From: Nocardioidaceae bacterium
GTDB lineage: Bacteria > Actinomycetota > Actinomycetes > Propionibacteriales > Nocardioidaceae
DNA length: 33,190 nt
Direction: 5' to 3'
Assembly (NCBI GenBank): GCA_013697585.1
Contig: JACCWP010000079.1
Span: forward strand, 1 to 33,190
Shown here: positions 16,639-24,757 of the stretch, piece by piece
Numbering within the stretch: the stretch's first letter is position 1
How the letters are laid out: each line of letters starts with the position of its first letter
Notes under the pieces: model-generated
Told to the model about the DNA's origin: nothing
Databases searched by the model: none
What the model saw: the letters and a program-made list of their open reading frames with translations, nothing else
Position numbers and translations under genes: made by a program

Positions 16639-18486
16639 CTACGCGTTGGGGCCGTCCGCGGTTGCACGCGCTCCACCCGGCCGGTTCAGCTCGCGCAGCC
16701 GCTGCCCAGCGCGCACCACCAGGTCGGCGAAGGCGGCGGCACCGACGTCGGCGGTGTCGGTGCCCGAGAACGTGAGCTGGGCGAGCGCTGCGCCCGACCG
16801 CACGATGCCGAGGCGGTAGGTCACGGCGGAGCCGTCGGCGACCTCGAACGTGAGCTGCCACACCTGCCCCTGCCCAGCGCCGCCGCTGATCGGTCGACGG
16901 CTGTCGACGCTGGCCGACAGCTCACGGTCCTCGCAGTCGCCGACGTCGGACACCACCCGGTCGACGAACCGTTCGGCCAGGAACTCGCCGCGCATGGTCC
17001 CCAGCGTCTCGCTGAGCCCGAACCGGTCCGGCAGCTGCGGCTCGGGCACCACATACGTCCGGGACCGAGCCAGCGTGAAGCCGGGCAGCCTGAAGCTGGC
17101 CTGGTCGCACAGCGTCGCTGCCGGGTTGGTTCCTGCCCCGGTCGGATCGGTGCCTGCCCACGGGCTCGTCAAGCTGCCAACCGGCGGGAGGTCGACCACG
17201 CCCAGGAAGCCCGGTCCCTCGCCCGTCGGCGGCAACAGCGCCGGCCGCGGTCCGGAACCGACATCGCAGCTGCCGGCGCTGGTCGAGCAGAGCAGGGTCG
17301 TCGCCAGGGCGGTGGTGCCGGCGGCGGCGGCGATCGGTGGCCCCTGCGGACGGTCCACCTCGTGGACCAGGGTGGTGCTGACGACACCCGTACGCGCGAT
17401 GGCGACCGTGATGGTCCGGGTCGGCTGGCGCCACGAGCGCAGCCGGAGCAGGTCCGTGTCGGGGCCGTCGCGGCGGATCGAGTAGGCGTCCAGCAGCTGC
17501 AGGCGGGCCACCTGGCAGCCCCCCCACCAGCCGAGCATGCGATCGTGCGCGCGCTCGGCCGCCTGCTCGGTGCGCGACACCTCCACCGTCTGCACCAGCC
17601 GCTGCCGTGCGTCGGTGTCGGCGCGGAACGTTCGCAGGTAGGCGTCGCGCGCGCGCGGGTCGGCCTGCTCCTCGGCCTGGCACACCGGGTAGGTCGACCG
17701 CCGCTCGGGCAGCTCGGTCCAGCCTGCGCGCGGGTCGAAGCCGGTCAGCTCGGCGGCTCGCAGCAGCTGCTGTGTCCCGGCGCCGGGCGGCGGCGGTCGC
17801 TGGGGCTGGGGGGGCGGCTCGACCTCCGCGACCTCGCCAGCCTGTCGTCTGTCGTCGTCCTCCCGTGCGGCCAGCTGAACCTCAGGCGGCGTGACCAGGA
17901 GCCCGGCGCCGACGACGGCCGTGATGCTCGCGGCAACCGCGACCAGCGCCGCGCGCCGCCGTCGTCGCCGACCCTGCTTGCGGATCACCGACGGTCGCGG
18001 CATCACGACCCGCTCGGTCACGGCGCGCAGGCCGTCGAGACGCGACCCGAGGTCGGCGAGCGACGGTGACCTGACCTGGTGCAGTGCGTTGTCGGTGGCG
18101 TCCAGCGCCGCCTCGTCGGTCATCGCGACGTCGCGGGCTGCCGTTGCCAGGTCGAGGTCTCCGAGGCTCTGCAGGAGCAGCAGCCGCCGTTCGGTCGCGG
18201 GCAGCGCCTGCAGTGCGGCGAGCACGGAGACGTCGGCGCCGGACTCGTCAAGGCGACTTCGCAGGTGGGAATGGTGCCGCAGCCTCGCCAGCCGGGCTGA
18301 CTCGTGCCTCACCCAGTCCTCGGCGTCGTGCAGCCGCAGCCGGTGCCAGTACTGCCAGGCGTGGATGTAGGCGTCGCGCACGGCCGCCGCGGTGGCGCCG
18401 AGGTCACTGGTCAACGCATACGTCTGGTGCAGCAGCCGAGCGCGGGTTGCCGTGTAAAAGGCGTCGAACTCCTCTGCGCGCGGCAT
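16639..18486 (-). CDS. Membrane-tethered sigma-factor-like protein with extracytoplasmic domain
   Basis: A 615-residue protein of unusual architecture. Residues 1-140 look like a degenerate ECF/SigE-type sigma factor: a region-2-like helix (DAYIHAWQYWHRL near 38-50) and a region-4-like segment starting LPATERRLLLLQSLGDLDLATAARDVAMT (95-123). An arginine cluster (173-178) and one membrane helix (about 178-198) follow, then a Pro-rich stretch and a roughly 390-residue outer domain with several Cys residues (e.g. CQAEE, GGCQVA, LLCSTSAGSCD, GDCEDRE) that could form disulfides. The recognition helix in region 4 is poorly conserved, so it may bind DNA weakly or titrate partners. ATG 18486 is the first start. 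It occupies the place of Rv0953c/Rv0954 in the M. tuberculosis block. The sigma similarity is by eye and the function is unknown. Confidence 0.75.
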   Translation of the reverse strand: MPRAEEFDAFYTATRARLLHQTYALTSDLGATAAAVRDAYIHAWQYWHRLRLHDAEDWVRHESARLARLRHHSHLRSRLDESGADVSVLAALQALPATERRLLLLQSLGDLDLATAARDVAMTDEAALDATDNALHQVRSPSLADLGSRLDGLRAVTERVVMPRPSVIRKQGRRRRRRAALVAVAASITAVVGAGLLVTPPEVQLAAREDDDRRQAGEVAEVEPPPQPQRPPPPGAGTQQLLRAAELTGFDPRAGWTELPERRSTYPVCQAEEQADPRARDAYLRTFRADTDARQRLVQTVEVSRTEQAAERAHDRMLGWWGGCQVARLQLLDAYSIRRDGPDTDLLRLRSWRQPTRTITVAIARTGVVSTTLVHEVDRPQGPPIAAAAGTTALATTLLCSTSAGSCDVGSGPRPALLPPTGEGPGFLGVVDLPPVGSLTSPWAGTDPTGAGTNPAATLCDQASFRLPGFTLARSRTYVVPEPQLPDRFGLSETLGTMRGEFLAERFVDRVVSDVGDCEDRELSASVDSRRPISGGAGQGQVWQLTFEVADGSAVTYRLGIVRSGAALAQLTFSGTDTADVGAAAFADLVVRAGQRLRELNRPGGARATADGPNA

Positions 18487-18514
18487 GATCGGCGTACCTC
18501 GGTGCTGGGCGACG

Positions 18515-18542
18515 GATCTAGGCAGGTCAAGCGACGGGCCAA
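18515..18542 (-). promoter_or_regulatory. Possible promoter of the sigma-like membrane protein gene
   Basis: On the minus strand TTGGCC (18542-18537) and TAGATC (18520-18515) are separated by 16 bases, a sigma-A-like arrangement about 30 bases before the ATG. The last base of the -10 deviates from T. Half of the spacer belongs to an 18-bp sequence repeated at 18784. Confidence 0.3.
18521..18538. repeat. 18-bp exact direct repeat, copy 1
   Basis: GGCAGGTCAAGCGACGGG is identical to 18784-18801. This copy lies in the divergent promoter region between the sigma-like gene and the DUF6350 gene. Confidence 0.6.
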
Positions 18543-18615
18543 CGACCGACGGTACGGGACCGCGCCAGCGTGTCGCGAGCCGGACCGGGTGCCTGCCCGA
18601 CGAGCATGGGGCCTG

Positions 18616-19887
18616 ATGAGCAACGTGACGACCCGGCCCGTGTCCCCGCCGGCTGCGCCGGAGGCGGTGCAGCCGACGTTCGCCCGGCCGATAGCGGTCT
18701 CTGCCGCGATGGCCACGACGGCGCTGCTGGTCGGTGGGCTCGTGCTGGCAACGGGACTCGCGGTTGCCGGCTGGTTGCTCGGCGGCAGGTCAAGCGACGG
18801 GGAAGGCATCGACGCTGCGCTGCAAGTCGGTGTGGTGGTCTGGCTGACCGGGCACGCGGCGGCCCTGCGGGTCGACGGGGTGGTGCTCGACCTCGTGCCG
18901 TTGGCCGGCCCACTGCTGGTCCTGCTCACGGCGCGGCGTGCGGGACGCTGGATAGCGGTGTCCTCGGCGCCTGCCCGGGACCGGCACGCCGCGCTGGTGG
19001 TGCTGGCCGCGGGGTCCGGCTACGGCCTGGCAGCCGCCATGCTCGCCTACGCTGCCGCGCCGGACCAGGTCGCGGTGTCTTCGCTGCGCGCGGGGATGCT
19101 GGCCGGCGGGCTGGTTGCCGCCGGAGTCGCCCTGGGACTGGCACGCGAGCGGGGCTGGGCTCAGTTGGTCGCCGGGCTGCTGCCGCCAGCGGCCCGCCTG
19201 CTGGCTCGGGCCGCCGGCGCCGGACTGCTCGCGATGCTGGCCGCGGCAGCCGTGACCACGCTGGTGGTGATCGCCGTGCACGCCGACGACATGATGTCGC
19301 TCGCCGACCGGCTCCGACCCGACCCGGTCGGTGCCGTGCTGCTCGTCGTGCTGTGCCTCGCGACCCTGCCCAACGCCGTGCTCTGGTGTTCGGCCTACCT
19401 GCTCGGTCCCGGGTTCGCGGTCGGCACGGGCACGGTCGTGTCACCGGCGGGGGTCAGCCTGGGAGTGCTGCCTGCCTACCCGCTGCTCGCCGCCCTGCCC
19501 GCGTCCGATGGCGGGGCCGGTTGGTCGATCGGTTTGCTGGCGCTGCCGGTCGCTGCGGGCGCGGTGTCTGGCGTGGTCGCCGCGGGCCACTTCGCGAGTG
19601 GTCCCTGGTGGCGGCCGGCCGCCGCCGGATCAGTCGCGGGCGCGATCGCCGGAACGGTCCTGGCCGGTCTGCTGCTGGTTGCCGGTGGTGCGATCGGTCC
19701 CGGCCGGCTCGCCGAGAGCGGTCCGGTGCCCGCCGCGGCACCGGTGGCCGTGGGCGCCCTGGTGTTCGGGGGGTTGGCGGGGGCGCTGGCTCGCCACCTC
19801 CTGCGACACGTCCGCTCCGACGCGCTTCCCGGCGTTGCCCGCGCGCGCTCGGTCGTACACAGCCTGCCTGCTCGGTGGCCTCGCTAG
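18616..19887 (+). CDS. DUF6350 polytopic membrane protein
   Basis: A 423-residue integral membrane protein, largely Ala/Leu/Val/Gly, with roughly ten hydrophobic segments starting near residue 24 (PIAVSAAMATTALLVGGLVL). It fits the actinobacterial family DUF6350, whose M. tuberculosis member Rv0955 also precedes purN and purH. Function is unknown; one polar loop carries HADDMMSLADRLRPDPVG. The ORF track starts at 18304 inside the oppositely oriented gene; ATG 18616 gives a short polar N-terminus before the first helix and is preceded by only a weak GGGG. The TAG stop is part of the purN -10 box. Family assignment rests on position and composition. Confidence 0.8.
   Translation: MSNVTTRPVSPPAAPEAVQPTFARPIAVSAAMATTALLVGGLVLATGLAVAGWLLGGRSSDGEGIDAALQVGVVVWLTGHAAALRVDGVVLDLVPLAGPLLVLLTARRAGRWIAVSSAPARDRHAALVVLAAGSGYGLAAAMLAYAAAPDQVAVSSLRAGMLAGGLVAAGVALGLARERGWAQLVAGLLPPAARLLARAAGAGLLAMLAAAAVTTLVVIAVHADDMMSLADRLRPDPVGAVLLVVLCLATLPNAVLWCSAYLLGPGFAVGTGTVVSPAGVSLGVLPAYPLLAALPASDGGAGWSIGLLALPVAAGAVSGVVAAGHFASGPWWRPAAAGSVAGAIAGTVLAGLLLVAGGAIGPGRLAESGPVPAAAPVAVGALVFGGLAGALARHLLRHVRSDALPGVARARSVVHSLPARWPR
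18784..18801. repeat. 18-bp exact direct repeat, copy 2
   Basis: GGCAGGTCAAGCGACGGG, identical to 18521-18538, here inside the DUF6350 coding sequence (GGRSSDG), in a loop after the first membrane segment. Confidence 0.6.
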
Positions 19888-19890
19888 GGT
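19885..19890 (+). promoter_or_regulatory. -10 box (TAGGGT) of purN, overlapping the upstream stop codon
   Basis: TAGGGT starts with the TAG stop codon of the DUF6350 gene and ends 6 bases before the purN GTG at 19897. No ribosome-binding site is present, so purN-purH can probably be transcribed as a leaderless mRNA in addition to read-through. Confidence 0.55.
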
Positions 19891-19896
19891 CGCCGG

Positions 19897-20538
19897 GTGC
19901 TCGACTCCCGCGGCCCGCTGTGTCGGCCGGACGGCCCGGCACGGCTGGTCGTCCTGGTCTCCGGCTCGGGCAGCAACCTGCAGGCACTGCTCGACGCGTC
20001 ACTCGACCCTGCCTGGGGCGCCGAGGTGGTCGCTGTCGGCGCTGACCGCTGCGGCACCGGGGGCGCCGCGCGGGCGGGAGCGGCGGGGGTGGCGACCTTC
20101 TGCTGCTCGGTGGGTGACTTCAGCACCCGGGCCGAGTGGGATGTCGTCTTCACTGAGCAGGTCGCCGCGTACGAGCCCGACCTCGTGGTCGCAGCGGGCT
20201 TCCTCAAGCTGGTGGGCGACCGCTTCCTTGACCGCTTCGGCGGCCGCTATCTGAACACGCACAACGCCTTGCTGCCGGCCTTCCCGGGGATGCACGGGCC
20301 GCGGGACGCGCTGGCGTACGGGGTCAAGGTGAGCGGCGCGACGCTGTTCGTGGTCGACCATGGGGTCGACACGGGTGCGGTGATCGCCCAGGTGCCGGTG
20401 CCGGTGCTCGACGACGACGACGAGGACCGGCTGACCGAGCGGATCAAGGTTGCCGAGCGCCAGCAGCTGGTCGATCAGGTGGGACGGATGGTCCGCGAGG
20501 GCTGGACCGTCGCCGGAAGGAAGGTCACGATCCCGTGA
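19897..20538 (+). CDS. purN: Phosphoribosylglycinamide formyltransferase
   Basis: Transfers the formyl group of 10-formyl-THF to glycinamide ribonucleotide, the third step of purine synthesis. The 213-residue protein has the phosphate-binding loop [14 protein letters not shown] near the N-terminus and the catalytic segment [15 protein letters not shown], in which Asn and His match the catalytic N-x-H; the usual N-x-HPSLLPAF is changed to [10 protein letters not shown]. The catalytic Asp lies in [14 protein letters not shown] 19897 follows the -10 box directly. It overlaps purH by four bases (GTGA), so translation is coupled. Formyl donor supply is provided by folD, about 3 kb downstream. Corresponds to Rv0956. 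Confidence 0.95.
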   Translation: MLDSRGPLCRPDGPARLVVLVSGSGSNLQALLDASLDPAWGAEVVAVGADRCGTGGAARAGAAGVATFCCSVGDFSTRAEWDVVFTEQVAAYEPDLVVAAGFLKLVGDRFLDRFGGRYLNTHNALLPAFPGMHGPRDALAYGVKVSGATLFVVDHGVDTGAVIAQVPVPVLDDDDEDRLTERIKVAERQQLVDQVGRMVREGWTVAGRKVTIP

Positions 20539-22127
20539 GCGCTACGCCGACCGACGAGACCCGCCAACCCGTACGCCGTGCGCTGGTGTCGGTCCATGAC
20601 AAGACCGGACTCGAAGAGCTGGCCACCGCCCTCGCCGCCGCCGGCGTGGCCTTGGTGTCAACCGGATCGACGGCCGCACGCATGGAGGCGGCCGGCGTCC
20701 CGGTAACCAGGGTCGAGGACGTGACCGGCTTCGCCGAATGCCTCGACGGGCGGGTCAAGACGCTGCACCCGCGGGTGCACGCAGGCATCCTCGCCGACCG
20801 CAGGCTGCCGTCACATCGCGACCAGCTGGCCGAGCTGGGCATCGAGGCGTTCGACCTGGTGGTGTCGAACCTCTACCCGTTTACGTCGACGGTGCTGTCC
20901 GGGGCGTCGGCCGACGAGTGCGTCGAACAGATCGACGTAGGCGGACCCGCGATGCTCAGAGCAGGTGCCAAGAACCACGCGTCGGTGGCGGTGGTGGTCT
21001 CACCGGACCGCTACGCCGAGGTGCTGGCCGCGGTCCGCGACGGCGGTTTCACCTTGGAGCAGCGTCAGCTGCTGGCCGCGGAGGCCTTCGCGCACACGGC
21101 GACCTACGACGTGCACGTGGCTTCCTGGCTAAGCAACGCGCTGGTCGACACGTCCGGTGGCACCGGGTGGCCCGCCTGGGTGGGGGCGACCTGGGAGCGC
21201 GCCGAGGTGCTGCGCTACGGAGAGAACCCGCACCAGCGTGGCGCGCTCTACGCTGCCGGCTTCGCACCCCAGCCGGGACTGGCGCAGGCCGTGCAGCTGC
21301 ACGGCAAGCAGATGTCGTACAACAACTACGTCGACGCGGATGTGGCGCGGCAGACCGTGTACGACTTCGCCGCACCCGCCGTCGCGATCATCAAGCACGC
21401 GAACCCGTGCGGCGTCGCGGTCGGGGTGGACGTGGCCGAGGCACACCGCAAGGCACACGCGTGTGACCCCGTGTCGGCGTTCGGCGGGGTGATCGCCGTC
21501 AACGGGACAGTCACGGTGGCGATGGCCGAGCAGGTGGCGGAAGTGTTCACCGAGGTGCTGGTGGCGCCCGACTTCGAGCCCGGTGCGCTGGAAGCGCTCG
21601 GCGCGAAGCGGGGCGTACGGCTGCTGCGCTGCGCGGCGCCGGCACGGGGTGGGATCGAGACGCGCGCCGTCTCAGGCGGGCTGCTGATGCAGCAGGTGGA
21701 CGGTCTCGACGCGGAGATCGACAACGGCGGTGACGACCCAGCCCGCTGGCGGTTGGTGAGTGGTGAGCCGGCCGAGCGGGCCACGCTCGCCGACCTGGCC
21801 TTCGCCTGGCGGGCGTGTCGGGCGGTGCGCTCGAACGCGATCCTGCTCGCCAGCGGTGGCGCGTCGGTCGGGATCGGGATGGGGCAGGTCAACCGGGTCG
21901 ACGCCGCACGGCTCGCGGTGTCTCGGGCCGGGGACAGGGCGGCCGGATCGGTGGCCGCCTCCGACGCGTTCTTCCCCTTCGCCGACGGGTTGTCGGTGCT
22001 GCTGCAAGCAGGTGTACGCGCCGTCGCCCAGCCAGGTGGGTCCGTCCGCGACGAGGAGGTTGTCGACGCCGCCCGGTCGGCCGGCGCGACGATGTATCTC
22101 ACCGGCACGCGCCACTTCCGGCACTGA
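20535..22127 (+). CDS. purH: Bifunctional AICAR formyltransferase/IMP cyclohydrolase
   Basis: Catalyses the last two steps of IMP synthesis: formylation of AICAR with 10-formyl-THF and ring closure. The N-terminal IMP cyclohydrolase domain (1 to about 200) shows the MGS-like fold with [13 protein letters not shown] and [15 protein letters not shown]; the C-terminal transformylase domain has [37 protein letters not shown] and [11 protein letters not shown]. The 530-residue length is typical. The GTG at 20535 overlaps the purN stop. A GC-rich tandem repeat follows 33 bases after the stop. Corresponds to Rv0957. Confidence 0.96.
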   Translation: MSATPTDETRQPVRRALVSVHDKTGLEELATALAAAGVALVSTGSTAARMEAAGVPVTRVEDVTGFAECLDGRVKTLHPRVHAGILADRRLPSHRDQLAELGIEAFDLVVSNLYPFTSTVLSGASADECVEQIDVGGPAMLRAGAKNHASVAVVVSPDRYAEVLAAVRDGGFTLEQRQLLAAEAFAHTATYDVHVASWLSNALVDTSGGTGWPAWVGATWERAEVLRYGENPHQRGALYAAGFAPQPGLAQAVQLHGKQMSYNNYVDADVARQTVYDFAAPAVAIIKHANPCGVAVGVDVAEAHRKAHACDPVSAFGGVIAVNGTVTVAMAEQVAEVFTEVLVAPDFEPGALEALGAKRGVRLLRCAAPARGGIETRAVSGGLLMQQVDGLDAEIDNGGDDPARWRLVSGEPAERATLADLAFAWRACRAVRSNAILLASGGASVGIGMGQVNRVDAARLAVSRAGDRAAGSVAASDAFFPFADGLSVLLQAGVRAVAQPGGSVRDEEVVDAARSAGATMYLTGTRHFRH

Positions 22128-22159
22128 CCTCGGTCGACCGCGACCCTCACGCCCCGCGC

Positions 22160-22218
22160 CCCCGAGGCCCGTGCCCCGAGGCCCGTGCCCCCGCCGGTGC
22201 CCCCGGCCGGTGCCCCCC
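22160..22218. repeat. GC-rich tandem repeat downstream of purH
   Basis: CCCCGAGGCCCGTG occurs twice in perfect tandem (22160-22187), followed by diverged 12- and 13-bp units CCCCCGCCGGTG and CCCCCGGCCGGTG and a run of C. The rest of the 220-bp purH/AbiEi-like gap holds no gene that I can support, only a possible degenerate copy of the hairpin repeat near 22236-22291. Confidence 0.65.
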
Positions 22219-22235
22219 GCGCTCCCGTGCTTGCC

Positions 22236-22291
22236 GACTGGCGCGATCTGGTCGCATGGGCGCGGTCTGTGGCAGCCATCCTGCGCCGCTC
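22236..22291. repeat. Possible degenerate hairpin repeat, copy 4
   Basis: GACTGGCGC (22236-22244) and GCGCCGCTC (22283-22291) could pair imperfectly, and the following bases (CTGGTCGCATGG) resemble the complement of copy 3 (GTGGTTGCATGG). Arm spacing also fits. The match is partial and may be chance. Confidence 0.3.
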
Positions 22292-22347
22292 AGCAAGTTC
22301 CGGGTGCGGCGTCGAGTGGCCCGGGGTCCGGCTGTGCTCCGGCAGAC

Positions 22348-23325
22348 TCAGCCGGCCCCATGCCGGGGTGAGGTCGTCCGTACGAACCGCTGCAGGCGCT
22401 CGATCAGCGCCGTTCGGCCGCCTGTGGTCAAGCTCGACAGCCGATACTCCTCGAGCCAGCCCTGCACGCGCGTTCGATCGGCCGCCAGACCAAGCGCCTC
22501 CTCGGCGTCGCGCACGATGACGTGCGGTTGTCGGTGGATCTCGTGAGCGACGTAACCAAAGCGTTCCCAGGACCATCGGCGCAGTGTCTTGTCCCGCTCG
22601 AGGTCGCGACGCTGCTGCGTCGACCCGCGGTGGTCGGCGCCGTCGTACTCCGGCAGGCGCTGGGTCAAGCCGAGCCGGAGATCCGCCCGGGCTATGATGA
22701 CACCGGAAGGTTCGCGAACCAGGTACTGCGGCTCGATGTCGTCGATCCCCGACAGCCGGTGTACGAGGCGCAAGATGGTCTCCCATGCCGACTCGCTCCG
22801 GCCGTCGCACAGCATGAGCGCCCGGCGCAGGGTGCGGACCCCGCGTCTACCCCGGATAACCACCGCGCGCAGGTCCGCGTACGTGCGTGCCTTGCGTTGC
22901 AGCGCGCAGTCGATCACGACGACGAGGTCCACGAGCGCGAGATGTTCGGCAAGCTCGGCGATGGTCCACGCTGCCGAAGCGACTCCTACCCCGTCCACGG
23001 TAAGGCGATGTGCAGCCGCCACGCCGCAGCGGCGGACGTACACACCTCGGCGGTCGTGATGGGGCGCCTTCTCGTCGCTGCATGCGATCAGGTGCTGCCA
23101 GTCGATGTCCGGCAGCCACCACGCCCGCAACAGTGCCGACGTGAGATGGGTGAAGACAGCGCCCTCAGGCAGGACGAGCTGCATGGCGAGACAGCGCTCA
23201 CGCAGGCTGCGCGCACCGACGGCGGGCTGGTAGAGGTCGTGCGCCGGGTGGGCCCACGCCGCCGAGCGGAGTTGGCCGCGTGTGAGCCCTCGCTGCCGGG
23301 CCTGGTCGAGACGGGTCGGGTCCAT
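22348..23325 (-). CDS. AbiEi-like N-terminal domain with DUF559/PD-(D/E)XK nuclease-like C-terminus
   Basis: A 325-residue protein. The N-terminus (RLDQARQRGLTRGQLRSAAWAHPAHDLYQP) matches the winged-helix start of type IV antitoxin AbiEi-like proteins common in actinobacteria. The C-terminal part has a PD-(D/E)XK-like core: an Asp in IIARADLRLG, then LPEYDGADHR with the acidic Glu-x-Asp-Gly, then ERDKTLRRWSWERFGY, like DUF559 and very-short-patch-repair-type nucleases. No AbiEii toxin gene lies next to it, so a toxin-antitoxin role is not supported here. ATG 23325 is the only reasonable start. It is transcribed against purH and divergently from folD. The region around it has the window's weakest synteny, so it may be a mobile or lineage-specific insertion. 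Actual activity is unknown. Confidence 0.75.
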   Translation of the reverse strand: MDPTRLDQARQRGLTRGQLRSAAWAHPAHDLYQPAVGARSLRERCLAMQLVLPEGAVFTHLTSALLRAWWLPDIDWQHLIACSDEKAPHHDRRGVYVRRCGVAAAHRLTVDGVGVASAAWTIAELAEHLALVDLVVVIDCALQRKARTYADLRAVVIRGRRGVRTLRRALMLCDGRSESAWETILRLVHRLSGIDDIEPQYLVREPSGVIIARADLRLGLTQRLPEYDGADHRGSTQQRRDLERDKTLRRWSWERFGYVAHEIHRQPHVIVRDAEEALGLAADRTRVQGWLEEYRLSSLTTGGRTALIERLQRFVRTTSPRHGAG

Positions 23326-23457
23326 GTCGACGATGTACGCGCGCCGCGGTCATCGTGGTGGGTGGCCGGCTCACCCTTGTGGAAGACGCGGCCCTGCTCG
23401 CCGCAGCCGCTTGCCGTCACTTGGCAAACCGTGGTTGACCGGCGCCACCTCAGCGAC

Positions 23458-23522
23458 CCGCCGAGTGGCGCGGATGGGTCGTCCGGGACCAGGCCATGCA
23501 ACCACCTTGCGCCACTCGGCGG
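23458..23522. repeat. Intergenic hairpin repeat, copy 3
   Basis: A perfect 14-bp inverted repeat, CCGCCGAGTGGCGC (23458-23471) and GCGCCACTCGGCGG (23509-23522), spans a 37-base loop. The stem shares GTGGCG/CGCCAC with copy 2 and has paired substitutions at neighbouring positions; the right arm is preceded by TT as in copy 2 (TTGCGCCACT). The loop differs from copies 1 and 2 and can form a small inner hairpin (GGTC/GACC). It lies in the 272-bp divergent region before folD. Confidence 0.72.
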
Positions 23523-23597
23523 CGGGACCGGCGGGGCGGGCTGGCGACGGACCGAGCGGGGTCGGGCTCCGCCCCGGAGCGTGGGAGGATGCGCGCC

Positions 23598-24458
23598 GTG
23601 ACAGCGCGGATCCTCGACGGCAAGCAGGTTGCGGCACAGATCAAGGACGAGTTGCGGGGACGTGTCGAGCGGTTGGCGGCTCGGGGGGTCAGGCCCGGGC
23701 TGGGCACCGTCCTGGTCGGCGACGACCCGGGGAGCCAGTGGTACGTGGCCGGCAAGCACCGAGACTGCGCGCAGGTGGGGATCGCGTCGATCCGTGCGGA
23801 CCTGCCGGCAACTGCGAGCCAGGACGAGGTCGAGGCAGCAGTCGACCGGCTCAACGCCGACCCGGCATGCACCGGCTACATCGTCCAGCTGCCGTTGCCC
23901 CCGGGCCGCGACGAGCACGCCGTGCTGGCCCGGATCGACCCAGACAAGGATGCCGACGGGTTGCACCCGACTAACCTCGGCTGGTTGGTGCTCGGCAAGC
24001 AGGCGCCGCTGCCCTGCACTCCGTACGGCATCGTGACGCTGTTGCGCCGCCACGACGTGCCTATCGCGGGGGCCCAGGTCTGCGTGGTCGGCCGCGGCGT
24101 GACCGTCGGCCGGTCGCTCGGTCTGCTGCTCACCCGCAAGTCCGAGAACGCCACCGTGACGCTGTGCCACACCGGCACCCGCGACCTCGCCAGCGAGGTA
24201 CGCCGCGCCGACATCGTGGTTGCGGCGGCGGGGGTGCCTGGCATCATCCGGGCCGACATGGTCAGGCCTGGTGCCGCCGTCCTCGACGTCGGCGTGAGCC
24301 GTGGTCCCGACGGCATCGTGGGTGACGTCGCCCCGGACGTGGCTGAGGTGGCGGGCTGGGTCTCACCCAACCCCGGCGGCGTGGGCCCGATGACGCGGGC
24401 CCTGCTGCTCAGCAACGTCGTCGAGGCCGCCGAGCGCTCCCTCGCGACGGCCGCATGA
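23598..24458 (+). CDS. folD: Methylene-THF dehydrogenase/methenyl-THF cyclohydrolase
   Basis: Bifunctional cytosolic enzyme converting 5,10-methylene-THF to 10-formyl-THF with NADP+. The 286-residue protein has the catalytic Lys in [12 protein letters not shown] (cf. YxxxK), the substrate loop [19 protein letters not shown], the CTPYG motif, the dinucleotide-binding [16 protein letters not shown] and the C-terminal signature [14 protein letters not shown] 23598 has GGGAGG nine bases upstream; the in-frame ATG at 23589 sits directly against that site and is less likely. It overlaps the next gene by ATGA. It links the C1-THF pool to purN and purH upstream and to the MTHFR and corrinoid system downstream. 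Confidence 0.95.
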   Translation: MTARILDGKQVAAQIKDELRGRVERLAARGVRPGLGTVLVGDDPGSQWYVAGKHRDCAQVGIASIRADLPATASQDEVEAAVDRLNADPACTGYIVQLPLPPGRDEHAVLARIDPDKDADGLHPTNLGWLVLGKQAPLPCTPYGIVTLLRRHDVPIAGAQVCVVGRGVTVGRSLGLLLTRKSENATVTLCHTGTRDLASEVRRADIVVAAAGVPGIIRADMVRPGAAVLDVGVSRGPDGIVGDVAPDVAEVAGWVSPNPGGVGPMTRALLLSNVVEAAERSLATAA

Positions 24459-24748
24459 GTGCAGCCCGACGCAGGCGCCGCGAGCCTGGAACCTGGGTCC
24501 TCGGGCTCGAGGTCGCGGTCGCCGCCGCCAGTCTCGTCGTCCTCGCGTTCGGCGCCTGGCGCGTCGGTGCCGGCATGCTGGGAGCCGCGCTGCTGATCGG
24601 GTCGTTCGCCCGTACGCTGCTCGACGAGCAGCGCGCCGGGCTCCTGCGGGTACGCCGCCCGATCTCCGACGTCGTCACGATGAGCCTGCTGGGGGTGGTG
24701 ATCGTCGTCCTCGCGATCGTCGTCCCCGAGCGGCCTCCCGGGCTGTGA
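24455..24748 (+). CDS. DUF3017 small membrane protein
   Basis: A 97-residue protein with a basic N-terminus ([10 protein letters not shown]) and three hydrophobic segments (about 13-34, 38-50 and 73-90). It fits DUF3017, an actinobacterial family encoded right after folD (Rv3355c behind folD in M. tuberculosis). The start overlaps the folD stop (ATGA), so translation is coupled. Function is unknown. It converges with mdh with a 9-base gap; the two stop codons are bridged by the palindrome CTGAGCTCAG. Confidence 0.85.
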   Translation: MSAARRRRREPGTWVLGLEVAVAAASLVVLAFGAWRVGAGMLGAALLIGSFARTLLDEQRAGLLRVRRPISDVVTMSLLGVVIVVLAIVVPERPPGL

Positions 24749-24757
24749 TCCCTGAGC

